Part shown: positions 1 through 7,847 of the stretch, piece by piece
Layout: each line of letters starts with the position of its first letter
Numbering within the stretch: position 1 is the first letter of the stretch
Assembly: GCA_045600205.1 (NCBI GenBank)
Contig: JAZRXM010000042.1
Span: forward strand, 1-46,936
Direction: 5' to 3'
Length of the DNA stretch: 46,936 nucleotides
Source of the DNA: Firm-04 sp045600205
GTDB lineage: Bacteria; Bacillota; Clostridia; Oscillospirales; Ruminococcaceae
Program-made: the position numbers and the translations under genes
Notes under the pieces: generated by a model
The model's database searches: none
What the model was told of the DNA's origin: nothing
Seen by the model: the letters and a program-made list of their open reading frames with translations, nothing else

Positions 1-122
1 TGTTCTCAGCATCATTGCAATGAACATCGACCGCCTTGCGGCGATGCTTTTGCGCTTCATTCAGTTTTTGGTGAATTTCACGCTCTCATATGGTCGATTA
101 GTTTGCTTTTGAAATTATGGAC

Positions 123-444
123 TTAATGAGGAGAGACTAAATAGTATTTCATTGTAACATTCTTTTCAAAATCTATGTCTTCCCAGCATACTGCGAAAGC
201 CTCCCCTATTCGCAAGCCGCATTGGTAGACCAAGACTAATGGTATATGGTCGCTTGACCCATATGGGAATCTTTTAAATATATCGTTAATACGTTCTTTC
301 GGAATGTATACATGAGACTTTTCCTTTTGGAATGTGGATGATATATCGTCGTGCTTTGGTATAATCATCTTTCCAACAATTGGATTCGATATAATGTTTG
401 GAATTCTTCAGACTATCATACGCTTTCTCTTTCTGCTCATCCAT
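123..444 (-). pseudogene. Tyrosine recombinase (phage-type integrase) remnant
   Basis: The open stretch at 368-123 encodes an 81-residue fragment with the box I region of tyrosine recombinases (YQCGLRIGEA followed by WEDIDFEKN). The box I arginine is present. The His-x-x-Arg and Tyr boxes are absent because the frame stops soon afterwards. Just upstream, 444-283 reads as a 53-codon frame that overlaps it in another phase, so a frameshift may separate an N-terminal part; I cannot identify that part. Positions 1-122 hold no gene I recognise. It lies directly behind the stop of the leucine-rich-repeat gene, so it looks like the scar of an old mobile element. It is almost certainly inactive. Confidence 0.6.
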
Positions 445-458
445 AAACAGCCCTTCAA

Positions 459-2198
459 TCAGCCGTATTTCGAGAAAGATTCACTCAGATAATTGTTGTG
501 ATAGGAATCCTGCATTGCATAATAGCGTTCATGAGTACGCCATCCTTGATCCACAGAGCCTTTGCCATTGGATACAATTTTCGTGTTGGGGTAAATATTG
601 CGCAATTCTTTGAATGCGCCTGAAGGAATCGCTGTATGTTCCAGCCACAGACGCTCCAGCATTGGAAGATCCATGATTGCAGTTACATCACGCAAACCGT
701 AGTTGTAGCTGATGTTCAGATCAACCATTTCTTTACAAGAAGCCAGCGGTGTTAAATCTGTCACCCGATTGACAAACAGTTCCAAATAATGTAAATGCTT
801 GAGTTTTGCAAGTGGTGTCAAATCACGGACGCTGTTATCAGCCAAAATCAAAATACGCAATTCAGGGAGATAATCTCCAATGACTGACAAATCCGTTATT
901 GCTTGATGCCCAACATCCAATGCCTGCAAATGCGGACAATATTTTAATACCTCAATGTCTTTCGAGGTCATACGCTTATAATCATACTTAAAAATCTGCA
1001 CTGAGAAAGATATCGCATTGGTTTTCAAAGACCATTTGCCGAGATATACACGCCAAACGACCTCCATCTGCGGATATTCATCACGGAACTGTGCCATTTT
1101 TTCATTGGAAATGCCGCAATCACACATTTGCAGTAGTTCCAGCCGCGGTAAAAGCGTCAGGGTTTCACGAAGCCAATCAAGATCAGTCACCTTATGCTTA
1201 TCCAGGATCAACTCCGTCGAGAAGGAATCCGCTTCGACTCCGAATACGTCAATATTCCACCCGAATGTCACATCAGGATAGGCTTTTGCCAGAGCAAGCA
1301 TTTGCTCACGTTCCAAAGGCTGTCCATGTAAATCCACCTGCGAAAGATTGGTGAACGTTTCCAGCTTGTGAATCAGATCTGCATCAATCGTAACATCGCG
1401 TAAATCAATTTCTCTTGCATCATCACGGAATTTCTTGCCGTACAGCTCAAATTCTCCTGCAATCGAAAACTCAATGTCAGGGTATTTATTCTGTAATTCT
1501 TCACATTTGTCAAGTGGAATTGCCGCTGTATGACATGATAATCTCCGCAGTTCGGGCAAATCTGAAAGCTTCGTCATCATTTCATCCACGTTCAATGAGG
1601 TCACACGCAGTCGAACATCTGATTCATCCTCACGTATTTTCACTCCACTGATATCCACAGTACCAACCGCATTGAACATGACGGAAGGATAGGTTTCCTC
1701 CAATGCTCTGCGGTCAGAAAGCGGAAGGGTGTTATCCCCGAATTCTACCGTGGATACATTTGGGAAATGTACAAGTTCCTCGAGCAGAAGCTCTCCGTTT
1801 TCGATATAGGAATTGGAAAGATCCAATGTGCTTTCCCTCGTATCTGACAATGTACCGTATAGATTCACGAAAGTCTCACAAGTAAACTTGGTTTTCGGAT
1901 ACAGCTCCTGTAATTCGGATAACTGGTCTACCGAAATCGAAAATTCTCCCAGATCCGCGCGATGCAAATGGTGGAACTCCCCTAACGACTCGGAAAGCGT
2001 CGCGTAATCAGGGATCTCCGCTCCATCGAACTTCATTTTCCATGCAAATGCATTCGTATCATGTCCCAAAACATTGATTTTCGATGACAGATACATAATT
2101 GCGATAGCCGAATAGGATACCAATGCGACTGTCCCTGCCGTAATCGGTATCCACAACTTGATTTTATGTTTTCCTTTGAACTTCTCAAACAACTGCAT
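459..2198 (-). CDS. Membrane-anchored leucine-rich-repeat protein
   Basis: About 579 residues. A short basic N-terminus is followed by one hydrophobic helix (about 17-38), suggesting a membrane anchor with the rest outside. The body has a roughly 69-residue super-repeat marked by YP pairs near residues 100, 170, 239, 307 and 375, each followed by a beta-like segment and a Gly. Canonical short leucine-rich repeats follow at about 415-530 (patterns LQALDVG, LRILILADN, LHYLELFVN, MVDLNISYN). I chose the ATG at 2198 because GGGG precedes it at suitable distance; an ATG at 2225 lies inside the terminator hairpin of the upstream gene. No catalytic motif is visible. Function is unknown; surface binding or protein interaction is a guess from the repeat type. 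Confidence 0.8.
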   Translation of the reverse strand: MQLFEKFKGKHKIKLWIPITAGTVALVSYSAIAIMYLSSKINVLGHDTNAFAWKMKFDGAEIPDYATLSESLGEFHHLHRADLGEFSISVDQLSELQELYPKTKFTCETFVNLYGTLSDTRESTLDLSNSYIENGELLLEELVHFPNVSTVEFGDNTLPLSDRRALEETYPSVMFNAVGTVDISGVKIREDESDVRLRVTSLNVDEMMTKLSDLPELRRLSCHTAAIPLDKCEELQNKYPDIEFSIAGEFELYGKKFRDDAREIDLRDVTIDADLIHKLETFTNLSQVDLHGQPLEREQMLALAKAYPDVTFGWNIDVFGVEADSFSTELILDKHKVTDLDWLRETLTLLPRLELLQMCDCGISNEKMAQFRDEYPQMEVVWRVYLGKWSLKTNAISFSVQIFKYDYKRMTSKDIEVLKYCPHLQALDVGHQAITDLSVIGDYLPELRILILADNSVRDLTPLAKLKHLHYLELFVNRVTDLTPLASCKEMVDLNISYNYGLRDVTAIMDLPMLERLWLEHTAIPSGAFKELRNIYPNTKIVSNGKGSVDQGWRTHERYYAMQDSYHNNYLSESFSKYG

Positions 2199-2213
2199 TT
2201 TGAACCCCACACT

Positions 2214-2245
2214 AAAAAACGCCATCTCACAAGACAGCGTTTTTC
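2214..2245 (-). terminator. Rho-independent terminator after the nucleotidyltransferase gene
   Basis: On the minus strand AAAACGC pairs with GCGTTTT around an inner TCT-TGTG-AGA hairpin, ending in a T run. It lies between the nucleotidyltransferase stop and the start of the leucine-rich-repeat gene, so the latter may depend on readthrough or a weak promoter I do not see. Confidence 0.65.
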
Positions 2246-2256
2246 AAATTTACAAA

Positions 2257-3156
2257 TTATAAATCACCATAAAGGTCCTCGGAATAAACGCCGGATTCAA
2301 TCAACTGACGGAAGCTTTCTTTCACTGATGCCGCATCCTCTTTATAAGTCACGCCAAACCATGTATCCTGCGTTTCCAATACCTTGACAGATATTTTCTT
2401 GTCACGCAGCAAATCGCCGACATAAATCGGAATCAGATACTCATCCTTCAGAAGATTCTGCGATACTGCAAAAAATTGCTTGAATCCATCCTCCAACGAC
2501 TTGACAAAATCAGGTGTAAAGCCCCACATATTCATAGAAACATAGGAATTCACATCAAGCTTTCTTCCGCCAACTTCTGCGCCGTCAGCGGTCTTTACGA
2601 TTCCGCGTGTTTCCTCAATATTGGTCAGATAACCGTCTGCGTCTACATGACAGATGCCACGGGTCACTCCGCCGTTATCCGAAAGTGTATTTTTCAGGAT
2701 GAATCCTGCCATACAGAACTGTTCCGGATTGGCAACCAGATGCTCTCGCATTTTTTTCAATGCATTCTTGCCATAGTAATCATCCGCATTGATGACAACA
2801 AATGGCTCGCGGATCAGTTCCTTAGCAGCCAAAACCGCCTGACCCGTTCCCCAAGGCTTCGTCCTTCCTTCCGGAAATTCAACGGGAATATCATGCAAAT
2901 CCTGAAAAGCATAGCCAACTTCAACATGATAAGCCTTACAGACTGCTTCAATGCGGTCACCGATAATTGCACGAAAGTCCGCCTCAATATCTTTTCGAAT
3001 AATAAAAATTACTTTATTAAATCCGGCTGCAATGGCGTCATGAATCGAATAATCCATAATAATATGACCACGGTTGTCCATGTGTTCAAGCTGTTTGATT
3101 CCGCCGCCATAACGTGAGCCGATTCCTGCTGCCATGATAACAAGTGATGTCTGCAT
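2257..3156 (-). CDS. Sugar-phosphate nucleotidyltransferase family protein
   Basis: 299 residues of the nucleotidyltransferase (NDP-sugar pyrophosphorylase) superfamily. The N-terminus (VIMAAGIGSRYGGGIKQL) is the glycine-rich nucleotide-binding signature, and INADDYYG near residue 123 matches the metal-binding Asp motif. Such enzymes join a sugar phosphate to an NTP and release pyrophosphate; the exact sugar cannot be read from sequence. GGAGT stands 6 bases before the ATG. It has its own promoter, divergent from the PHP-domain gene, and is followed by a terminator. The family is often annotated only as nucleotidyltransferase, so the substrate is left open. Confidence 0.85.
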   Translation of the reverse strand: MQTSLVIMAAGIGSRYGGGIKQLEHMDNRGHIIMDYSIHDAIAAGFNKVIFIIRKDIEADFRAIIGDRIEAVCKAYHVEVGYAFQDLHDIPVEFPEGRTKPWGTGQAVLAAKELIREPFVVINADDYYGKNALKKMREHLVANPEQFCMAGFILKNTLSDNGGVTRGICHVDADGYLTNIEETRGIVKTADGAEVGGRKLDVNSYVSMNMWGFTPDFVKSLEDGFKQFFAVSQNLLKDEYLIPIYVGDLLRDKKISVKVLETQDTWFGVTYKEDAASVKESFRQLIESGVYSEDLYGDL

Positions 3157-3207
3157 AATGATACTCCTTTTATTTAGGTAAGATAAATGTATAGATAGAT
3201 TATTTTC

Positions 3208-3236
3208 ATTATATCATATTCAAAACTAAATTTCAA
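3208..3236 (-). promoter_or_regulatory. Promoter of the nucleotidyltransferase gene
   Basis: Minus strand: TTGAAA, 17 bases, TATAAT with TGA just before the -10 (extended -10). It lies about 50 bases upstream of the ATG and diverges from the promoter of the PHP gene. Confidence 0.75.
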
Positions 3237-3279
3237 CCCTAAATACACATTTTTTTCAAATAAAAGAATATAATGGTAC

Positions 3280-3308
3280 TTGATTTTTTTTCAGCATTGT
3301 GATATAAT
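3280..3308 (+). promoter_or_regulatory. Promoter of the PHP / malic enzyme gene group
   Basis: TTGATT, 17 bases, TATAAT, with an extended -10 (TGA). It is about 60 bases upstream of the PHP-domain start and is the only clear promoter before the closely spaced genes up to 7795. Confidence 0.75.
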
Positions 3309-3370
3309 AAGAATGCTGTATTTTCTCACAGCCACAGATAGATTGCAACTGCACGAAAAGAGGTGCCGAT

Positions 3371-4201
3371 ATGATTGATTTACATTGTCACAGTACCCTT
3401 TCCGACGGCTCGCTTGGAATCGAGGAAATTATTCGCCAGGCTGCCAAAGTCGGTGTGGATACACTATGCATCACAGACCACGATACTCTCTCCGGCTATT
3501 CCCGTGCTAAATTCCTCGGAGAACGCTATCAAGTCAAAACAATTCAGGGCGTTGAAATGAGCGCATGGGATAAAGAACGCGGACAAAAAGTCCATGTTCT
3601 TTGCTATGCACCGCGAAACCCTGACAGACTCGAAATGCTTTGTCTGAAATCAAGAGAAATCAGAAAAGAAGTCAGCAAGGAAATGATCCAGAAAGTCATG
3701 GAACTGTATCCGATTACTGCTGACAGTGTTCTGAGACATTGCAAAGGCGCAGAATCCATTTTTAAGGTACATATCATGCGTGCGCTGATTGACTACGGCT
3801 ATGCCCTCGAATTCTACGGCGCATTAGACACAGAACTGTTCCACCCTGAAAAGGGAAAATGCATCGTTACAAGAGAATATCCCGATATTCATCATGTTCT
3901 CAATCTGATTCATGGTGCCCACGGTATTGCCGTTATGGCACACCCGATGCTCTATAATAACGTGGAATTGCTTGAAGAACTTGCCAAGGACGGCAAGATC
4001 GACGGCGTAGAGGTAGACCACTATTCCGCAAATGCTACACAGCGCAAAAAGCTCCGTAGCATTGCAAAAAAATACGACCTCATCGTCACTGGCGGCTCCG
4101 ATTTCCACGGTCTGTATAATCAGCAGCCTTCCCCACTCGGCGCAGAGTCCACTGCACCCGAGGAGTTCCAGAAACTGCTGGAACGTGCCAAAAAGGCATA
4201 A
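3371..4201 (+). CDS. PHP-domain phosphoesterase (TrpH/YciV-like)
   Basis: 276 residues. The N-terminus DLHCHSTLSDGS holds the HxH metal motif of the PHP fold, followed by TDHDT near residue 37; further metal ligands are likely in GVEMS, MAHP and GGSDFHG. The closest known group is the TrpH/YciV family, whose E. coli member is a 5'-3' exonuclease acting on short RNA and 3',5'-bisphosphates; that activity is inferred from the family. GAGG lies before the ATG. The malic enzyme gene starts 30 bases after its stop, so the two are probably co-transcribed. No signal peptide, so cytoplasmic. Confidence 0.85.
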   Translation: MIDLHCHSTLSDGSLGIEEIIRQAAKVGVDTLCITDHDTLSGYSRAKFLGERYQVKTIQGVEMSAWDKERGQKVHVLCYAPRNPDRLEMLCLKSREIRKEVSKEMIQKVMELYPITADSVLRHCKGAESIFKVHIMRALIDYGYALEFYGALDTELFHPEKGKCIVTREYPDIHHVLNLIHGAHGIAVMAHPMLYNNVELLEELAKDGKIDGVEVDHYSANATQRKKLRSIAKKYDLIVTGGSDFHGLYNQQPSPLGAESTAPEEFQKLLERAKKA

Positions 4202-4231
4202 GGGGTTATCTATTTATCTCTGAAAGGAAGT

Positions 4232-5422
4232 ATGAACGCAATGGACATTATGGAAAAAGCACTTGCAGCTCACGAGGAATGGGGTGGAAAACTAAATATT
4301 ACCTCCCGCGTGAAGATTCAGGATCAGGATGCACTTTCGGTGGCTTATACCCCGGGCGTTGCCAGACCCTGTCTGGAAATCCAGAAGAATCCTTCTCTCT
4401 CCTATGATCTCACGATGCGCAACAATCTTGTTGCTGTAATTACCGATGGTACCGCTGTACTCGGTCTGGGCGATATCGGTCCGCTTGCAGCTATGCCTGT
4501 CATGGAGGGAAAGTGTGCGCTGTTCAGCGAATTTGCCGGTGTCAATGCGTTTCCAATCTGCGTCAATACAAAAGACCCGGATGAATTCTGCAAATCCGTA
4601 GCACTGATCGCAGGCAGCTTCGGCGGTATCAACCTCGAAGATATTTCTGCGCCCAGATGCTTCGAAATTGAACAGAAACTGAAGACAATGGTCGATATTC
4701 CTGTTTTCCACGATGACCAGCACGGTACCGCAGTTGTTGCTTCGGCTGCAATTCTGAATTCCTGTAAGTTGGCTGGCAAACAACCTTCCGATCTGCGCGT
4801 TGTAATCAACGGTGCAGGCGCTGCAGGCGTTGCAATTGCAAAAATGCTCATGAACATCGGTGTGAAAGACATTCTGATGCTGAATTCCAAAGGTATTGTC
4901 TGCGAGGGCGACAAACTCTCCTCCGAGGCACTCACCGAACTTTCCAAAGTTACCAACAGAGAACATCTCCACGGCGGTCTGGCAGATGCCATGAAGGGTG
5001 CTGACGTTTTCATCGGAGTTTCCAAGCCGAATCTGGTCACACCTGAAATGATTCACTCCATGAACGAAAAACCGTTCATCTTCGCTATGGCAAACCCGAC
5101 TCCTGAAATTATGCCTGACCTTGCAAAAGAAGCTGGTGCTTTCGTTGTCGGTACCGGTCGTTCCGATTTTCCGAACCAGATCAACAATGTACTTGCTTTC
5201 CCCGGTATCTTCAAAGGTGCGCTTTCCGTACGCTCCTCAGATATCACCGAAGGTATGAAAATGGCTGCGGCAAACGCAATCGCAAACTGCGTATCCGATG
5301 ATCAGCTCTCCCCGGAATGCGTCATTCCCAACCCGTTTGACCCGAAGGTTTCTGCCGCAGTTGCCGAGGCAGTTGCAGCAGCAGCCATCAAAGACGGTGT
5401 GGCTCGCATCTGCAACGCATAA
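4232..5422 (+). CDS. Malic enzyme (malate dehydrogenase, oxaloacetate-decarboxylating)
   Basis: 396 residues, typical of the short bacterial malic enzymes. It oxidatively decarboxylates malate to pyruvate and CO2 with NAD(P)+. Visible family signatures are SVAYTPGVARPC, VITDGTAVLGLGDIGP, the metal-binding FHDDQHGTA and the Rossmann loop INGAGAAGVAIAK. The start could be the ATG at 4232 or the in-frame ATG at 4241; the latter gives the N-terminus usual for the family (MDIMEKAL), but its spacing from AAGGA is 12 bases against 3 for the first. It follows the PHP gene by 30 bases and precedes the TSCPD gene by 23. Cofactor preference cannot be told by eye. Confidence 0.93.
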   Translation: MNAMDIMEKALAAHEEWGGKLNITSRVKIQDQDALSVAYTPGVARPCLEIQKNPSLSYDLTMRNNLVAVITDGTAVLGLGDIGPLAAMPVMEGKCALFSEFAGVNAFPICVNTKDPDEFCKSVALIAGSFGGINLEDISAPRCFEIEQKLKTMVDIPVFHDDQHGTAVVASAAILNSCKLAGKQPSDLRVVINGAGAAGVAIAKMLMNIGVKDILMLNSKGIVCEGDKLSSEALTELSKVTNREHLHGGLADAMKGADVFIGVSKPNLVTPEMIHSMNEKPFIFAMANPTPEIMPDLAKEAGAFVVGTGRSDFPNQINNVLAFPGIFKGALSVRSSDITEGMKMAAANAIANCVSDDQLSPECVIPNPFDPKVSAAVAEAVAAAAIKDGVARICNA

Positions 5423-5445
5423 ACATAGATAAGAGAGGAACAACA

Positions 5446-5700
5446 ATGATTTTCGAATATGTACCGCGCGGAGTCTGCGCACGCAAAATGATCATTAATG
5501 TGGAAAACGGCATTGTCAATCAAGTTCAGATTATTGGCGGATGTAATGGCAACAGTCAAGGTGTCGCTGCTCTGGTCAAGGGCATGAAAATCGATGAGGT
5601 CATTTCTCGTCTGGATGGCATTAACTGTAACGGCAAAGGAACATCCTGCCCTGCACAGCTCGCAAAGGCTCTCCGCGAATACAGTGAACACAATGCTTGA
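5446..5700 (+). CDS. TSCPD-domain protein (TIGR03905 family)
   Basis: 84 residues. The C-terminal half contains the TSCPAQLA motif that gives the TSCPD domain its name, after GGCNGNSQGV, both characteristic of the small TIGR03905 family found in Firmicutes. A related domain sits at the C-terminus of some ribonucleotide reductases, but the role of the free-standing protein is unknown. Four Cys residues (C11, C33, C62, C68) could bind metal; this is a guess. GAGAGG precedes the ATG. Its stop overlaps the start of the next gene by 8 bases, indicating translational coupling. Confidence 0.85.
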   Translation: MIFEYVPRGVCARKMIINVENGIVNQVQIIGGCNGNSQGVAALVKGMKIDEVISRLDGINCNGKGTSCPAQLAKALREYSEHNA

Positions 5701-6490
5701 AATTCACAGCAGCGTTTTACGCATTCTGCTTATCGAGATCTCCGTTTTCATCATAGCAGTTTTTTTAATGCCGATCAGCGTCCATATCATGAATATAGGA
5801 AATCTGTTTGGAATCGCAGCAGGTGTTTTATTACTTGCGTTTTCTGTATTCAACAAACCGATTTCTCATGCACTGGGCGTGGCTTGGCAGCATAAGATCG
5901 GTAAAATTACCCTCTCTGCAATCTTCGTTTTTTTGATTTTGGGTGTTTTACTATGCGCAGTACTGTCTGTTATGATGATTTCTGCCAAGAATAAAAAGCT
6001 TCAATTTGAACCCCAAGCCATCATTGTTCTAGGATGTAAGGTCCGTGATGGCGTGCCAAGCAAAATGCTTCGCAAACGTCTGGAAGTTGCATACGATGCC
6101 TTGCAGCAATACCCGCAAATGATTTGTGTGGTATCCGGAGGAAAAGGAGCAGATGAAACCATTTCCGAAGCGCAATGTATGTATGAATGGTTGACTGCCA
6201 AGGGAATTGACGAAAATCGTATCATAATGGAGGACAAATCCACATCAACCTCCGAAAACTTTCGATTTTCCAAGGAAATTCTTGAACGTCTCGACTGTAT
6301 TCAAGACTCCGAAACGGAAATTCTCATCGCAACAGACTGTTATCATCAAATGCGTGCTCAGTACTTAGCTAAATTAGAAGGCATCACAAATGTTGCTGCT
6401 GCATCTGCCGATACACAAACCGCGCTGCTCCCTACCTACTGGGTCAGAGAATGGTTTGGTATTGTCCACGCAGTCGTGTTTGGTAACTGA
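5693..6490 (+). CDS. YdcF/SanA-family (DUF218) membrane protein
   Basis: 265 residues from the ATG at 5693, which overlaps the TSCPD stop; translation in this frame could extend upstream, but that would lie wholly inside the preceding gene. The first 105 residues hold about four hydrophobic helices. They are followed by a DUF218 domain: IIVLGCKVRDGVPSKML, VVSGGKGADETISEA, and a late TDCYHQMRA motif. DUF218 proteins such as SanA and YdcF are linked to envelope integrity, but no enzyme activity is firmly established for this type. It is embedded in the PHP to metY gene run. Confidence 0.8.
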   Translation: MLEIHSSVLRILLIEISVFIIAVFLMPISVHIMNIGNLFGIAAGVLLLAFSVFNKPISHALGVAWQHKIGKITLSAIFVFLILGVLLCAVLSVMMISAKNKKLQFEPQAIIVLGCKVRDGVPSKMLRKRLEVAYDALQQYPQMICVVSGGKGADETISEAQCMYEWLTAKGIDENRIIMEDKSTSTSENFRFSKEILERLDCIQDSETEILIATDCYHQMRAQYLAKLEGITNVAAASADTQTALLPTYWVREWFGIVHAVVFGN

Positions 6491-6529
6491 TCTCTTTCGT
6501 TATTCTAAAACCATAAGGAGGTTTTTGAT

Positions 6530-7795
6530 ATGAAAATTGAAACCAAATGCCTGCACTCGGGTTATACTCCCGGTAACGGCGACCCAAGAGTCGTCCCGAT
6601 CGTGCAGTCCACCACCTACGCTTTTGACTCCACCGAGCACATCGCTGCTCTGTTTGATATGCCTACTGAACCCATCTACTCACGTTTTGCAAATCCGACT
6701 GTTGATGCTGTTGAGAAGAAAATTGCAGATCTTGAGGGCGGTGTTGGTGCAATGTGTACCACATCGGGTCAAGCTGCAAACCTGCTTGCCATCCTGAATG
6801 TATGTAATGCAGGCGACAGCTTCATCTCCACCGGTACTATTTACGGCGGCACTGTCAACCTGTTTTCTGTCACACTGAAACGTCTTGGCATCGAGTGCAT
6901 CTATGTAGACGAGCATGCTTCTCGTGAAGAATTACAGGCAGCCGTCAAACCGAACACCCGTTGCGTATTCGGCGAAACACTCGCAAATCCGGCTCTGAAT
7001 GTTTTTGATATCCAGAAATTTGCAGATTTTGCCCATGATAATGGAATTCCGCTGATTATCGACAACACTTTCCCGACCCCGATTCTCTGCCGCCCAAAAG
7101 AATTTGGCGCAGACATCATTACACACTCCACTACCAAGTACATGGATGGTCATGCCATTCAGGGCGGCGGTGTCATTGTTGACTGTGGCACATTCCCGTG
7201 GGATAACGGCAAATTCCCTGAATTCACTGAACCTGACGAAAGCTATCATGGTGTTCGCTATGTCGAATCCTTTGGCAATGCGGCGTACATCATAAAAGCA
7301 AGAATGCAACTGATGCGCGATTTTGGTTGCTATCCTTCTGCAACCAACGCTTTCTACCTCAACCTTGGTCTGGAAACACTCGCTGTCCGTATGAAGCAAT
7401 ACTGTCTCAACGCTCAGAAAGTAGCGGAGTACCTCCAGAACAGACCCGAAGTGGAATCTGTTTCTTACCCCGGACTGAAAACTGATCCGAATTACGCTCT
7501 CGCACAGAAGTATTTGCCTGACGGTTGCTCGGGCGTAATTTCATTCGTCATCAAGGGCGGAAGAACCACCGCAATGAACTTCATGGATTCCCTCAAGCTC
7601 GCATCCAATGTTGTTCATGTTGCTGATATCCGCACCTGTGTGCTGCACCCTGCATCTGAAACGCACCGCCAGCTGACTGATGAGCAGCTTGTTGCTGCAG
7701 GCATCAACGCCGGCATGATCCGTTTCTCCTGCGGTTTGGAGAATGTGGAAGACATCATCGCTGATATTGAACAGGCTTTCTCCGCTATCAAATAA
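6530..7795 (+). CDS. metY: O-acetylhomoserine sulfhydrylase (PLP-dependent)
   Basis: 421 residues, full length for the Cys/Met-metabolism PLP enzymes. The likely reaction joins O-acetylhomoserine and sulfide to homocysteine. YSRFANPTVDAVE, the TSGQAA segment and the PLP-binding THSTTKYMDGH (Lys in the Schiff base) are all visible; the insertion pattern and the end (IRFSCGLENVEDIIAD) fit the MetY branch better than cystathionine synthases or lyases. AAGGAGG stands 7 bases before the ATG. It begins 39 bases after the DUF218 gene and ends in a strong terminator. No SAM riboswitch or T-box is visible upstream. Related family members share these motifs, so substrate is inferred. Confidence 0.88.
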   Translation: MKIETKCLHSGYTPGNGDPRVVPIVQSTTYAFDSTEHIAALFDMPTEPIYSRFANPTVDAVEKKIADLEGGVGAMCTTSGQAANLLAILNVCNAGDSFISTGTIYGGTVNLFSVTLKRLGIECIYVDEHASREELQAAVKPNTRCVFGETLANPALNVFDIQKFADFAHDNGIPLIIDNTFPTPILCRPKEFGADIITHSTTKYMDGHAIQGGGVIVDCGTFPWDNGKFPEFTEPDESYHGVRYVESFGNAAYIIKARMQLMRDFGCYPSATNAFYLNLGLETLAVRMKQYCLNAQKVAEYLQNRPEVESVSYPGLKTDPNYALAQKYLPDGCSGVISFVIKGGRTTAMNFMDSLKLASNVVHVADIRTCVLHPASETHRQLTDEQLVAAGINAGMIRFSCGLENVEDIIADIEQAFSAIK

Positions 7796-7805
7796 TGACA
7801 AAACC

Positions 7806-7847
7806 AAACGCCTTTATCCGTATCACTCGGATAAAGGCGTTTTTTTA
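7806..7847. terminator. Bidirectional terminator between metY and uvrA
   Basis: AAACGCCTTTATCCG pairs with CGGATAAAGGCGTTT around a short loop, with T runs on both strands. It serves the convergent metY and uvrA; the uvrA stop codon lies in its tail. Confidence 0.9.

Noticed and set aside
4292..5056. Open frames of 254 and 212 codons opposite the malic enzyme gene
   Set aside because: Two overlapping antisense frames within one well-supported gene; neither has a recognisable protein pattern.
6491..6529. SAM riboswitch or T-box before metY
   Set aside because: Only 39 bases separate it from the preceding gene; there is no room and no conserved motif.
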